NCBI RefSeq assembly: GCF_006227205.1
Contig: NZ_VCNG01000003.1
Location: 467,721 to 531,720 of the forward strand
DNA from: Pseudomonas sp. ICMP22404
GTDB taxonomy: Bacteria > Pseudomonadota > Gammaproteobacteria > Pseudomonadales > Pseudomonadaceae
Direction: 5' to 3'
DNA length: 64,000 nt
Of this stretch, positions 1 through 8,719 are shown one piece after another. Position 1 is the stretch's first letter; every line of letters begins with the position of its first letter. The position numbers were made by a program, and so were the translations under genes. The notes below the pieces were generated by a model. It had not been told where the DNA came from. It saw nothing but the letters and a program-made list of their open reading frames with translations, and ran no database searches.

Positions 1-191
1 GCGCCGTAGTGCTCCTGGCCGTCCATCAGGTCCTTGGCGCAGATCACCTCCAGCAACTCGAACAGCCCGGCGCGCTGGTTGGGACTGATTTCCCGCGCCT
101 GGAGAATCGCTTGCTCCAGCTCGTCACGACCGGCCACCAGGGTCTCGGTCGGGTAGTCGAGCAACAACGAAATCACCTTGAGAATGCGCAT
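1..191 (-). CDS. narJ: NarJ, nitrate reductase assembly chaperone (5' part only)
   Basis: NarJ is the cytoplasmic chaperone that holds apo-NarGH until the molybdenum cofactor is inserted and the complex docks on NarI. Only the first 63 codons lie in the window; the gene continues past base 1. The visible start MRILKVISLLLDYPTE is typical of the TorD/NarJ all-helical family. The ATG (189-191) comes two bases after the narH stop TGA (194-196), so translation is probably coupled to narH. narI should follow outside the window. Confidence 0.93.
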   Translation of the reverse strand, partial: MRILKVISLLLDYPTETLVAGRDELEQAILQAREISPNQRAGLFELLEVICAKDLMDGQEHYG

Positions 192-193
192 GC

Positions 194-1732
194 TCAGTCC
201 TCCCACAACTGTACGGTCTTGATCACGTCGCGACGGTTGGCCTTCTTGCCGCCGAACATGTTGGTGTCGGAACTGCCGCTGCAACCGCTGCCGAAGCTGA
301 AGCCGCACCCGGAGCGCTCGGCGAACGCGTCGCTCATGGCGTCTTCGCGGTGAGCACTCGGCACGACGAAACGATCCTCGTAGTTGGCGATGGCCAGGTA
401 GCGATACATCTCGTCGACCTGGTTCTCGCTCAAGCCGACATCGGCCAGCACTTGCGGGTCCTTCACGCCGTCAACCTGTTCGGAACGCTTGTAGGCACGC
501 ATCGCCAGCAGGCGCTTGAGGGCCAGCTTGACGGGCTTTTCATCGCCGGCGGTCAGCAGGTTGGCCAGGTAGCGCAGCGGAATGCGCAGGCTGTCGACGT
601 CCGGGATCACCCCGTTCATGCCCACGGTGCCGGCGGCGGCAGCGTTCTGGATCGGCGACAGTGGCGGCACGTACCAGACCATCGGCAGCGTGCGGTATTC
701 CGGGTGCAACGGCAGCGCGAGCTTCCAATCCACGGCCATCTTGTAGACCGGCGAGCGTTGTGCCGAATCGATCACTGACTGCGGCACGCCATCGGCCAGG
801 GCTTGGCGGATCACCGCCGGGTCGTTCGGGTCGAGGAAGATCTCCAGTTGCTTCTCATACAGGTCCTGTTCGTTGGCGGTGCTCGCCACTTCGCTGATGC
901 GGTCGGCGTCATACAGCAGCACGCCGAGGTAGCGAATCCGGCCGACGCAGGTTTCCGCACAGACCGTTGGCATCCCGGCTTCGATGCGCGGGTAGCAAAA
1001 GATGCATTTTTCCGACTTGCCGCTCTTCCAGTTGAAATAGATCTTCTTGTACGGGCAGCCGCTGATGCACATGCGCCAACCGCGGCATTTCTCCTGGTCG
1101 ATCAGGACGATGCCATCCTCTTCACGCTTGTAGATCGCACCGCTCGGGCACGACGCCGCACACGCCGGGTTCAGGCAGTGCTCGCACAGGCGCGGCAGGT
1201 ACATCATGAACGTGTTTTCGTACTCGCCGTAGATGTCCGCCTGGATCTTGTCGAAGTTCTTGTCCTTGCGCCGCTTGGCGAATTCAGTGCCGAGGATCTC
1301 CTCCCAATTCGGGCCCCACTCGATCTTCTCCATGCGCTTGCCGGACACCAGTGAGCGCGGCCGCGCGGTGGGCTGGTGCTCGCCCAGGGGCGCGGTGTGC
1401 AGGTGCTGGTAGTCGAAGTCGAACGGTTCGTAGTAGTCGTCCAGGCCCGGCAGGTCCGGGTTGGCGAAGATATTCGCCAACACGCGGAACTTGCCGCCGA
1501 TGCGGGGGTTGATCGAGCCGTCGGCATTGCGGACCCAGCCACCCTTCCATTTGTCCTGGTTTTCCCATTCCTTGGGGTAGCCGATGCCGGGCTTGGTCTC
1601 GACGTTGTTGAACCAGGCGTATTCCATGCCTTCACGGCTGGTCCAGACGTTCTTGCAGGTGATCGAACAGGTGTGGCAACCGATGCATTTGTCCAGGTTC
1701 AGGACCATGCCGATCTGTGAACGAATTTTCAT
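194..1732 (-). CDS. narH: NarH, respiratory nitrate reductase beta subunit
   Basis: This is the iron-sulfur electron-transfer subunit of membrane-bound nitrate reductase, passing electrons from NarI heme b to NarG. At 512 aa it has the family length. A ferredoxin-type cluster motif is visible at C16-x2-C19-x2-C22-x3-C26. More Cys clusters lie mid-protein (LCEHCLNPACAASCPSG; KCRGWRMCISGCPYKK, where Trp replaces a Cys as expected for the [3Fe-4S] site; EKCIFCYPRIEAG). The start at MKIRSQIGMVLN fits the family, and a longer in-frame extension upstream is not NarH-like. Ten bases separate it from narG, and narJ follows at once. Confidence 0.97.
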   Translation of the reverse strand: MKIRSQIGMVLNLDKCIGCHTCSITCKNVWTSREGMEYAWFNNVETKPGIGYPKEWENQDKWKGGWVRNADGSINPRIGGKFRVLANIFANPDLPGLDDYYEPFDFDYQHLHTAPLGEHQPTARPRSLVSGKRMEKIEWGPNWEEILGTEFAKRRKDKNFDKIQADIYGEYENTFMMYLPRLCEHCLNPACAASCPSGAIYKREEDGIVLIDQEKCRGWRMCISGCPYKKIYFNWKSGKSEKCIFCYPRIEAGMPTVCAETCVGRIRYLGVLLYDADRISEVASTANEQDLYEKQLEIFLDPNDPAVIRQALADGVPQSVIDSAQRSPVYKMAVDWKLALPLHPEYRTLPMVWYVPPLSPIQNAAAAGTVGMNGVIPDVDSLRIPLRYLANLLTAGDEKPVKLALKRLLAMRAYKRSEQVDGVKDPQVLADVGLSENQVDEMYRYLAIANYEDRFVVPSAHREDAMSDAFAERSGCGFSFGSGCSGSSDTNMFGGKKANRRDVIKTVQLWED

Positions 1733-1742
1733 CTCAATCTCC

Positions 1743-4700
1743 TCAATCCAGCTCAGTCGGCAGGGGACGCGGCAGGTCATCGCCGCTGGAGCCGTCGAGC
1801 CAGTCGACCTTGGCCATCTTGCGCACCACGACGAATTCGTCGCGGTTGCAGCCGACCGTGCCGTAATAGTTGAAGCCGTAGGCCTGCTGGGCGTAGCCAC
1901 CGATCATGTGGGTGGGCTTGAGCACCACGCGAGTCACCGAGTTATGGTGGCCGCCACGGGTCTTGGTGGTTTCCGAACCGGGCACGTTCACGATCCGTTC
2001 CTGGGCGTGGTACATCATCACCATGCCCTCCTTGACCCGCTGGCTGACCACCGCCCGGGCGGTCAGCGCGCCGTTGGCGTTGAAGCACTCGACCCAATCG
2101 TTGTCCTCGATGCCGGCGCGCCGGGCGTCGATCTCGGAGAGCCAGATGATCGGCCCGCCACGGCTCAAGGTGAGCATCAACAGGTTGTCGGTGTAGGTGC
2201 TGTGGATGCCCCACTTCTGGTGCGGCGTGATCCAGTTGAGGACGATCTCGGGCTCACCATTGCTGCGCTTGCCCTTCACCCCTTCGATGGTCCGGGTGTT
2301 GACCGGTGGCCGGTAGCTCATCAGCTGTTCACCGAACGCCTGCATCCACGGGTGATCCTGGTAGAACTGCTGGCGGCCGGTGATGGTGCGCCATGGGATC
2401 GACTCATGAACGTTGGTGTAGCCGGCGTTGTAGCTCACGTGATCGTCTTCCAGGCCGGACCAGGTCGGGCTGGAAATGATCTTGCGCGGCTGGGCCTGGA
2501 TGTCGCGGAAGCGGATCGCCTCGTGCTCCTTGGATACAGCCAGGTGGCTGTGGTCGATGCCAGTGAACTCCGACAGCGCCGCCCAGGCCTTGACCGCCAC
2601 GTGGCCGTTGGTTTCCGGGGCCAGGGACAGGATCACTTCGGCGGCGTCGATGGCACTGTCGATTTTTGGCCGGCCCTGGCTGATACCGGCGTCCACTTCG
2701 TGGTGGTTCAGCTCGCCAAGGAATTTCACTTCGGTGTCAGTGTTCCAGTTGATGCCCTTGCCGCCGTTGCCGAGCTTCTCGAGCAGCGGGCCCAGGGAAG
2801 TGAATTGCTTGTAGATGTTCGGGTAGTCGCGCTCCACCACTTGCAGGTTCGGGGCGTTCTTGCCCGGTTGCGGGGCCACCCCGGCGGTTTTCCAGTCGGT
2901 GCCGCCAAACGGCTGGGCCAGCTCGCCGACGCTGTCGTGCATCAGGGGTACGGTGACCAGGTCTTTCTCGACACCCAGGTGTCCGACCGACATGGCCGAG
3001 AAAGCCTTGGCGATACCCTTGTAGATTTCCCAGTCCGAACGCGACTCCCAGGCCGGATCGATGGCCGCTGACAACGGATGGATGAACGGGTGCATGTCCG
3101 AGGTGTTCATGTCGTCTTTTTCGTACCAAGTGGCGGTCGGCAAGACGATGTCGGAATACACGCAGGTCGAGGACATACGGAAATCCAGGGTGGTCACCAG
3201 GTCGAGTTTGCCGATGGCGCCCTCGTCGACCCATTCGGCCTCGGTCGGCTTGCAGTCGCCGACTTGGCCGATGTCCTCGTTCATCACGCCGTTCTTGGTG
3301 CCGAGCAGGTACTTGAGCATGTACTCGTGGCCCTTGCCCGAAGAACCCAACAGGTTGGAGCGCCAGATGAACATGTTGCGCGGGAAGTTCACCGGGTTGT
3401 CGGGCTGTTCACAGGCAAAGCGCAGCGACCCGTCCTGCCAGGACTTGACCACGTAGTCCTTGGGTTCCATGCCCGCGGCGGCGGCATCGCGGCAGATGTG
3501 CAACGGGTTGGTGTTGAGCTGCGGCGCGCTGGGCAACCAGCCGGCGCGTTCGGCGCGGATGTTGTAGTCCAAAGCGTGCTCGGGGAATTGCGACTTGTCC
3601 GCCAGGGGCGAGAGCACGTCGTGCATGCTCATTTTCTCGTGGCGCCATTGGGAGCTGTGGCCATAGAAGAAACTGGTGCCGTTCATCTGCCGTGCAGGAC
3701 GATTCCAGTCCAGGCCGAAGGCCAGGGGCAGCCAGCCGCACTGCGGGCGGAGTTTTTCCTGGCCGACATAGTGAGCCCAGCCGCCGCCGGTCTGGCCGAT
3801 GCAACCGCAGAGCATGAGCATGTTGATCAGCCCGCGGTAGTTCATGTCCATGTGGTACCAGTGGTTCATTGCCGCACCGACGATGATCATCGAACGTCCA
3901 CGGGTCTTGTCGGCGTTGTCGGCGAATTCACGGGCGATCTGGATCGCTTTCTCGCGGCTGACGCCGGTGATCTGCTCCTGCCAGGCCGGGGTGCCGGGCA
4001 CCGAGGCGTCGTCGTAGTCCTTGGCCACGTTGGCGCCGCCCAGGCCACGGTCGATCGCCAGGTTGGCCGCCGACAAGTCGAACACCGTGGCGACTTTCGC
4101 CACGCTGCCGTCGGCCAGCACCACGCTGTGTACCGGTACGCGGCGGAACTGCACCGCGTCACCGGCCACGTGCTGGAAGTGCTCCTGGGTTTCGCCGGCG
4201 AAGTACGGGAAGGCCACTTCAGCCACGTCACCGCCGATCAGGCTCAGCTTGAGGTCGATCTCGCGCCCCTCGCCGCCTTCACGGGGCAGGATGTTCCACT
4301 TGCCCTTCTCACCCCAGCGATAACCGATGGAGCCTTGGGGCGACACCAGTTCGCCAGCCGCATCAAGGGCGATGGTCTTCCACTCGGGGTTGTTGTCCTG
4401 GCCGAGGTTATCGGTGAGGTCGCTGGCCCGCAGGAAGCGGTCCGGCTGGTAACCCGCGCCCGGCGCCGTGCCGAGCATCGGCTTGAGCATCACCAGCACT
4501 GGCAGGTCGGTGTAGCGCTTGGCGTAGTCGGTGAAATAGGCGCTCGGCTTGTCCAGGTGAAATTCTTTGAAGATCACATGGTTGAAGGCCTGGGCCAGCG
4601 CGGCGTCGGTGCCCTGCTTGGGGTTGAGCCACAGGTCGGTGAGCTTGGCGACTTCCGAATAGTCCGGGGTGATTGCCACGGTCTTGGTGCCCTTGTAGCG

Positions 4701-5510
4701 CACCTCGGTAAAGAAGTGCGCGTCGGGGGTACGGGTCTGCGGGACGTTGGAGCCCCAGGCAATGATGTAGTTGGAGTTGTACCAGTCGGCCGATTCCGGC
4801 ACGTCGGTCTGCTCGCCCCAGACCATCGGCGAGGCTGGCGGCAAGTCGCAGTACCAGTCGTAGAAGCTCAGGCACACGCCACCGATCAGCGACAGGTAGC
4901 GAGCGCCGGCGGCGTAGCTGACCATCGACATGGCCGGGATCGGTGAGAAGCCCACCACCCGGTCCGGGCCGTGTTGCTTGACGGTATAGACGTTGGCCGC
5001 GGCGATGATTTCGTTGACTTCTTCCCAGTTGGAACGAATGAAGCCACCCATGCCGCGCTTGCTTTTATACGAGTCGGCCTTGGCCTTGTTCTCGACGATG
5101 CTGGCCCAGGCTTCCACCGGCGGCAGGGTCTGCCGGGCTTCACGCCACAGTTTGAGCAACGGCTTGCGTACCTTCGGGTACTTGAGCCGGTTGGCGCTGT
5201 AGATGTACCAGCTGTAGCTGGCGCCACGAGGGCAGCCGCGTGGCTCGTGGTTGGGCAGGTCGTTGCGGGTGCGCGGGTAGTCGGTCTGCTGGGTCTCCCA
5301 GGTGATCAGGCCGTTCTTGACGTAGATTTTCCACGAGCACGAGCCGGTGCAGTTCACCCCATGGGTGGAGCGCACGATCTTGTCGTACTGCCAGCGGGAA
5401 CGGTAGACGTTCTCCCAGTCCCGGGACTCCTTGCGGGTCTCGCCATGCCCCTCGGAAAACTCGCCTTGCTTGCGGTTGAAGAACCGCAGTTGATCCAGTA
5501 AATGACTCAC
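1743..5510 (-). CDS. narG: NarG, respiratory nitrate reductase alpha (catalytic) subunit
   Basis: NarG is the molybdenum bis-MGD subunit that reduces nitrate to nitrite on the cytoplasmic face. It is 1255 aa, the normal size. The N-terminal FS0 cluster ligands H50, C54, C58 and the later RGCPRG Cys are present, followed by the long molybdopterin oxidoreductase body (MVWGEQTDVPESADWYNSNY region). The start is taken as the GTG at 5508-5510 (VSHLLDQLRFF), because family members begin with this sequence and AGAGGAAAG precedes it. In-frame ATGs further upstream lie in a GC-rich hairpin region. It is followed by narH with a 10-base gap. Confidence 0.96.
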   Translation of the reverse strand: MSHLLDQLRFFNRKQGEFSEGHGETRKESRDWENVYRSRWQYDKIVRSTHGVNCTGSCSWKIYVKNGLITWETQQTDYPRTRNDLPNHEPRGCPRGASYSWYIYSANRLKYPKVRKPLLKLWREARQTLPPVEAWASIVENKAKADSYKSKRGMGGFIRSNWEEVNEIIAAANVYTVKQHGPDRVVGFSPIPAMSMVSYAAGARYLSLIGGVCLSFYDWYCDLPPASPMVWGEQTDVPESADWYNSNYIIAWGSNVPQTRTPDAHFFTEVRYKGTKTVAITPDYSEVAKLTDLWLNPKQGTDAALAQAFNHVIFKEFHLDKPSAYFTDYAKRYTDLPVLVMLKPMLGTAPGAGYQPDRFLRASDLTDNLGQDNNPEWKTIALDAAGELVSPQGSIGYRWGEKGKWNILPREGGEGREIDLKLSLIGGDVAEVAFPYFAGETQEHFQHVAGDAVQFRRVPVHSVVLADGSVAKVATVFDLSAANLAIDRGLGGANVAKDYDDASVPGTPAWQEQITGVSREKAIQIAREFADNADKTRGRSMIIVGAAMNHWYHMDMNYRGLINMLMLCGCIGQTGGGWAHYVGQEKLRPQCGWLPLAFGLDWNRPARQMNGTSFFYGHSSQWRHEKMSMHDVLSPLADKSQFPEHALDYNIRAERAGWLPSAPQLNTNPLHICRDAAAAGMEPKDYVVKSWQDGSLRFACEQPDNPVNFPRNMFIWRSNLLGSSGKGHEYMLKYLLGTKNGVMNEDIGQVGDCKPTEAEWVDEGAIGKLDLVTTLDFRMSSTCVYSDIVLPTATWYEKDDMNTSDMHPFIHPLSAAIDPAWESRSDWEIYKGIAKAFSAMSVGHLGVEKDLVTVPLMHDSVGELAQPFGGTDWKTAGVAPQPGKNAPNLQVVERDYPNIYKQFTSLGPLLEKLGNGGKGINWNTDTEVKFLGELNHHEVDAGISQGRPKIDSAIDAAEVILSLAPETNGHVAVKAWAALSEFTGIDHSHLAVSKEHEAIRFRDIQAQPRKIISSPTWSGLEDDHVSYNAGYTNVHESIPWRTITGRQQFYQDHPWMQAFGEQLMSYRPPVNTRTIEGVKGKRSNGEPEIVLNWITPHQKWGIHSTYTDNLLMLTLSRGGPIIWLSEIDARRAGIEDNDWVECFNANGALTARAVVSQRVKEGMVMMYHAQERIVNVPGSETTKTRGGHHNSVTRVVLKPTHMIGGYAQQAYGFNYYGTVGCNRDEFVVVRKMAKVDWLDGSSGDDLPRPLPTELD

Positions 5511-5536
5511 AGTGTCTTTCCTCTCAGGCTTGCTCC

Positions 5537-5554
5537 GCGGGGTCTGCGCCCCGC
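5537..5554. other. GC-rich hairpin in narG leader
   Basis: GCGGGG and CCCCGC flank a six-base loop, 27 bases upstream of the narG GTG. It could be a pause or stability element in the narK2-narG intercistronic RNA. There is no T-run, so an intrinsic terminator is unlikely. Confidence 0.4.
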
Positions 5555-5575
5555 CCACGCACTGGTGGCCTGTGT

Positions 5576-5711
5576 GGCTAATTAGCGCACTCAATTTCGG
5601 CGCCAGGACTCGTCAAGCTGCGTTGCCATTCCTCGCCGTAGCGGGCTACGACTCGTCATGGCGCCTTGCCCGACGAGTCCTGACACTCGAACTTGAGCAC
5701 GCTAATTAACC
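5576..5711. repeat. 136-bp imperfect inverted-repeat (MITE-like) element between narK2 and narG
   Basis: The ends are inverted copies (GGCTAATTAGCGCACTCAA against GGTTAATTAGCGTGCTCAA on the other strand). Further inside, CAGGACTCGTC pairs with GACGAGTCCTG, and the centre holds a third pair around CCGTAGCGGGCTACG. The element carries no ORF of substance. It resembles the small non-autonomous inverted-repeat elements of pseudomonads. It fills most of the gap between narK2 and narG. No other copy was seen in this window. Confidence 0.55.
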
Positions 5712-5736
5712 GTACAGGCCACTGTTTGAATTCGTC

Positions 5737-7134
5737 TTAGCAGGGAGTCGCGGCGCCCTTGCGCGCGTACCACCACCAGGTCACCACGATGCAGCTCAGG
5801 TAGAAGCCGACGAACATGTAGAAGGCCATCTCCGGGCCGCCGGTCAGGGCCATCGAAGTGCCGAAGGACTTGGGAATGAAGAACGCACCGAAGGCACCCA
5901 TGGCCGAGCTGAAACCCAACACCGCGGCCGATTCCTTGCCGGCGTTCTTGAGTGCTTGCTCACGCAGCTCGGGCTTCTTGCCCAGGGCGGCTTTCTCGTG
6001 AAGGGTGCGGAAGATCACCGGGATCATGCGGAAGGTGGAACCGTTGCCCACGCCGGTGGTGATGAACAGCAACATGAACATGCCCAGGAAGCCGTAGAAG
6101 CTGCCACCCTGGCCACCTTGCGGCAGGAAGTGCAGAACGCCGAACACCATCGCGATCATCAGCACGAAGTTCCACAAGGTGACTTTCGCGCCACCGAGCT
6201 TGTCCGCCAGCCAGCCACCCAACGGCCGTACCAGTGCACCCACCAGGGGGCCGAGGAAGGCAAACTTGAGGGCGATGACGTCAGGGAACGAGGTCTTGAT
6301 CAGCAGTGGGAACGCGGCGGAGAAACCGATGAACGAGCCGAACGTGGCCAGGTACAGCCAGCACATCAACCAGTTGTGCTTGCGCTTGAAAATCACCGCC
6401 TGCTCGCTGAACGAAGCACGGGCACTGGACAGGTCGTTCATGCCGAACCAGGCAATCAGCGTCACAGCGAGGATGAACGGCACCCAGATGAAGCCGGCGT
6501 TCTGCAGCCACAACGAACTGCCGTCGGCCAGCACCTGGGGTTGACCGCCCATGAAGCCGAACACCCCGAAGGAAATCACCAGCGGCACGCTGAACTGCAT
6601 CACCGACACGCCCAGGTTGCCCAGGCCGGCGTTCAACCCCAGGGCGGTGCCCTGCTGGGACTTGGGATAGAAGAAGCTGATGTTGGACATGCTCGAGGCG
6701 AAGTTGCCACCACCAAAACCGCAGAGCAGCGCGATCAGCACGAACACGCTGTAGGGCGTGGTCGGATTCTGTACGGCGAAGCCCATCCACAGCGCAGGTA
6801 TCAGCAGCGACGCGGTGCTCAGGGCGGTCCAGCGCCGTCCGCCGAAGATCGGCACCATGAACGAGTAAAACACCCGCAAGGTCGCGCCGGACAGACCCGG
6901 CAGTGCCGCCAGCCAGAACAACTGGTCGGTACTGAAGCTGAAACCGATGGCATTCAGGCGCACGATCACCGTGCTCCAGACCATCCACACCGCGAAGGCC
7001 AGCAGCAGCGCCGGGATCGAGATCCACAGGTTGCGGCGTGCGGTCTGTTTGCCACTGCGGCCCCAGAAGGCCGGGTCTTCCGGGCGCCAGTCATGAATGA
7101 CCGGGCCTTTGTCAGGCGTTTGCAGAACGGACAT
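5737..7134 (-). CDS. narK2: NarK2-type nitrate/nitrite MFS transporter
   Basis: This 465-aa member of the NNP family of the major facilitator superfamily moves nitrate in and nitrite out. The nitrate-signature glycine stretches are visible (CGFGGGNFASSMSNISFFYPKS and TGVGNGSTFRMIP), with about 12 membrane helices. The start at MSVLQTPDKGP matches narK2 of other pseudomonads, and a 15-residue in-frame extension upstream lies inside narK1. It overlaps the end of narK1 by 23 bases, so the two are co-transcribed. In P. aeruginosa the two carriers are NarK1 (proton symport) and NarK2 (antiport). Confidence 0.93.
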   Translation of the reverse strand: MSVLQTPDKGPVIHDWRPEDPAFWGRSGKQTARRNLWISIPALLLAFAVWMVWSTVIVRLNAIGFSFSTDQLFWLAALPGLSGATLRVFYSFMVPIFGGRRWTALSTASLLIPALWMGFAVQNPTTPYSVFVLIALLCGFGGGNFASSMSNISFFYPKSQQGTALGLNAGLGNLGVSVMQFSVPLVISFGVFGFMGGQPQVLADGSSLWLQNAGFIWVPFILAVTLIAWFGMNDLSSARASFSEQAVIFKRKHNWLMCWLYLATFGSFIGFSAAFPLLIKTSFPDVIALKFAFLGPLVGALVRPLGGWLADKLGGAKVTLWNFVLMIAMVFGVLHFLPQGGQGGSFYGFLGMFMLLFITTGVGNGSTFRMIPVIFRTLHEKAALGKKPELREQALKNAGKESAAVLGFSSAMGAFGAFFIPKSFGTSMALTGGPEMAFYMFVGFYLSCIVVTWWWYARKGAATPC

Positions 7135-8413
7135 GTTCTTCTCCTTGGGCAATGCTGGAAAACGGGGGTTGGCTGGCAAGCGGTTGCTTACCGAGCAGCG
7201 GGCGCTTGCGGATTTCGCTGAGGTACATCCAGATCAGGGAGACCCAGACCACGCCGTACAGCAACATGAAGCAGGACGAGCGCACGCCGGTGAGATCCAC
7301 CAGGGCACCGAACAGGATCGGCAACACGAAGCCGCCCAGGCCGCCGGCCAGGCCGACGATGCCGGACACCGCGCCCATGTTTTTCGGGTAGTCGTTGGCG
7401 ATGTATTTGAAGACCGAGGCCTTGCCAAACGCGAAGGCGACGCCCATCACGAACAGCAGCACGGTGAACAGCGTGGCACTGAGGCCGATGTGAAAGTCGA
7501 CGATGCCGTTGACGGTGTGCACTTGCAGTTGGGTCTGCGGGTACGACAGCAGGAACAGGCAGATCCAGCTGACCCACAGCACCCACCAGGTCACGCTCTG
7601 GGCGCCCCAGCGATCCGACATCCAGCCGCCGACGGCCCGCAGCACGCCGCCCGGCAGGGAGAAACACGCGGCCAGCAGCGCTGCGCTTTGCAGACTGAAA
7701 CCGTATTCCTGCACGTAGTATTTGGTCATCCACAGGGCCAGGGCCACGTAACCGCCGAACACGATCGAGTAGTACTGGCAGTAGCGCCACACGGCCGGTT
7801 CTTTCAAGGCCTTGAGTTGTTCACGCAGGCTCGCGCCGCTGACGCTGCGATGTTCTTTTTTCTCAGCTGTGAGGAACCAGAACAGCAGCGCGGTGATGAA
7901 CAGGATGGCGCTGAACACCTTCGGCACCAGGTGCCAGGTGCCCAGGGCGATCAGCGCCGGAGCCAGGAACTTGGTGAGCGCTGATCCGGCGTTGCCGGCG
8001 CCGAACACGCCCATGGCGAAGCCCTGGTTCTGTTTGTCGAACCACTTGGCGACGTAGGCGATGCCGACTGAAAACGAACCGCCGGCCAGGCCGACGAACA
8101 GCCCCAGCACCAGGAACTGCCAGAACTCGGTCGCCAGGGTGATCAGGTACAGCGGCAACACGCAGGACAGCATCAACAGGAAGAACACGATCCGCCCGCC
8201 GAAGCGATCAGTCAGGATCCCCAGAGGCAGGCGTACCAGCGAACCAGTCAGTACCGGGGTGGCGGCCAGCAGGCCGAACTGGGTCTCGTTAAGCGCGAGC
8301 ATTTCCTTGATCGGAACGCCCAGCACGGCAAACATCATCCAGACCATGAAGCACACGGTGAAGGCCAGGGTACTCATCCCCAGTACCAGCCCTTGTTGCA
8401 CTTGCGCTCGCAT
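7112..8413 (-). CDS. narK1: NarK1-type nitrate MFS transporter
   Basis: First gene of the nar operon, 433 aa, NNP family, with about 12 membrane helices. Family signatures include GLAGGSFSVGIAYVAKWF in the first half and GIVGLAGGLGGFVLPI in the second. It is expected to act as a nitrate/proton symporter that starts uptake before nitrite accumulates. The ATG at 8411-8413 is preceded by a GTG codon (8414-8416) that could serve instead; GAGGGGAG supplies the ribosome site for either. The ANR/DNR box at 8473-8486 drives it. Confidence 0.92.
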   Translation of the reverse strand: MRAQVQQGLVLGMSTLAFTVCFMVWMMFAVLGVPIKEMLALNETQFGLLAATPVLTGSLVRLPLGILTDRFGGRIVFFLLMLSCVLPLYLITLATEFWQFLVLGLFVGLAGGSFSVGIAYVAKWFDKQNQGFAMGVFGAGNAGSALTKFLAPALIALGTWHLVPKVFSAILFITALLFWFLTAEKKEHRSVSGASLREQLKALKEPAVWRYCQYYSIVFGGYVALALWMTKYYVQEYGFSLQSAALLAACFSLPGGVLRAVGGWMSDRWGAQSVTWWVLWVSWICLFLLSYPQTQLQVHTVNGIVDFHIGLSATLFTVLLFVMGVAFAFGKASVFKYIANDYPKNMGAVSGIVGLAGGLGGFVLPILFGALVDLTGVRSSCFMLLYGVVWVSLIWMYLSEIRKRPLLGKQPLASQPPFSSIAQGEEHVRSANA

Positions 8414-8444
8414 CACGCTGCACTCCCCTCGATTCGATGAGCGC

Positions 8445-8450
8445 AGCCTA
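8445..8450 (-). promoter_or_regulatory. -10 element of narK1 promoter
   Basis: TAGGCT on the minus strand, placed so that the ANR/DNR box centre (8479.5) falls at -41.5 from a start near 8438, the standard class II spacing. The leader would be about 25 nt. Confidence 0.6.
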
Positions 8451-8472
8451 GTGATGCGAACCCGGTAAAAAC

Positions 8473-8486
8473 TTGACCTGGGTCAA
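8473..8486. promoter_or_regulatory. ANR/DNR box (TTGAC-N4-GTCAA) of the nar operon
   Basis: TTGACCTGGGTCAA fits the FNR-family consensus TTGAY-N4-RTCAA exactly. It lies 60 bases upstream of the narK1 start, and the TAGGCT -10 is at the expected distance. Anaerobic activation of narK1K2GHJI by ANR is established in P. aeruginosa; binding here is inferred. Confidence 0.88.
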
Positions 8487-8524
8487 CGTGCCCAGGAGCC
8501 GTTCTGGCCTATGCTGGACCCGTC

Positions 8525-8540
8525 TACCTCCAAAGGGGTA
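8525..8540. promoter_or_regulatory. NarL 7-2-7 binding site
   Basis: TACCTCC-AA-AGGGGTA is a pair of inverted NarL heptamers (consensus TACYYMT) separated by two bases. It is in the shared narK1/narX gap. It probably mediates nitrate activation of the nar operon by phospho-NarL, with IHF bending the DNA. A single further heptamer (AGAGGTA, 8631-8637) lies nearer narX. Confidence 0.75.
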
Positions 8541-8550
8541 GACCTTGAAA

Positions 8551-8581
8551 TTGATAAAACCCTTTGTTTATCAATATCTTG
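8551..8581. promoter_or_regulatory. IHF match inside an A/T-rich inverted repeat
   Basis: TTGATAAA (8551-8558) and TTTATCAA (8567-8574) form an inverted repeat. The right arm continues into TATCAATATCTTG (8569-8581), which fits the IHF consensus WATCAA-N4-TTR. IHF is known to be needed with Anr and NarL at the P. aeruginosa narK1 promoter. The repeat spacing (14 between TTGAT and ATCAA) is too wide for an ANR site. Confidence 0.6.
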
Positions 8582-8719
8582 ACCAAGTAGGCCGAAGCTT
8601 TTATCGAAACGGAACGGCCAACAACTCTTTAGAGGTAGTGCACCCAGGACGGCTGCAACACCCCTCGTCCGGGACGCTCCCATGCCAGGCTTGAACAGAC
8701 TCTTCCAGGGCCAGCCACA

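Noticed and set aside
1584..4946. Long plus-strand open frames (up to 622 codons) opposite narG and narH
   Set aside because: They are antisense shadows of high-GC coding DNA; the translations are low-complexity and lack family motifs, while the minus strand codes clear NarG/NarH.
8551..8574. TTGAT...ATCAA inverted repeat as a second ANR/DNR box upstream of narK1
   Set aside because: The half sites are 14 bases apart instead of four, so an FNR-family dimer would not bind in the usual way; an IHF match explains the right arm better.
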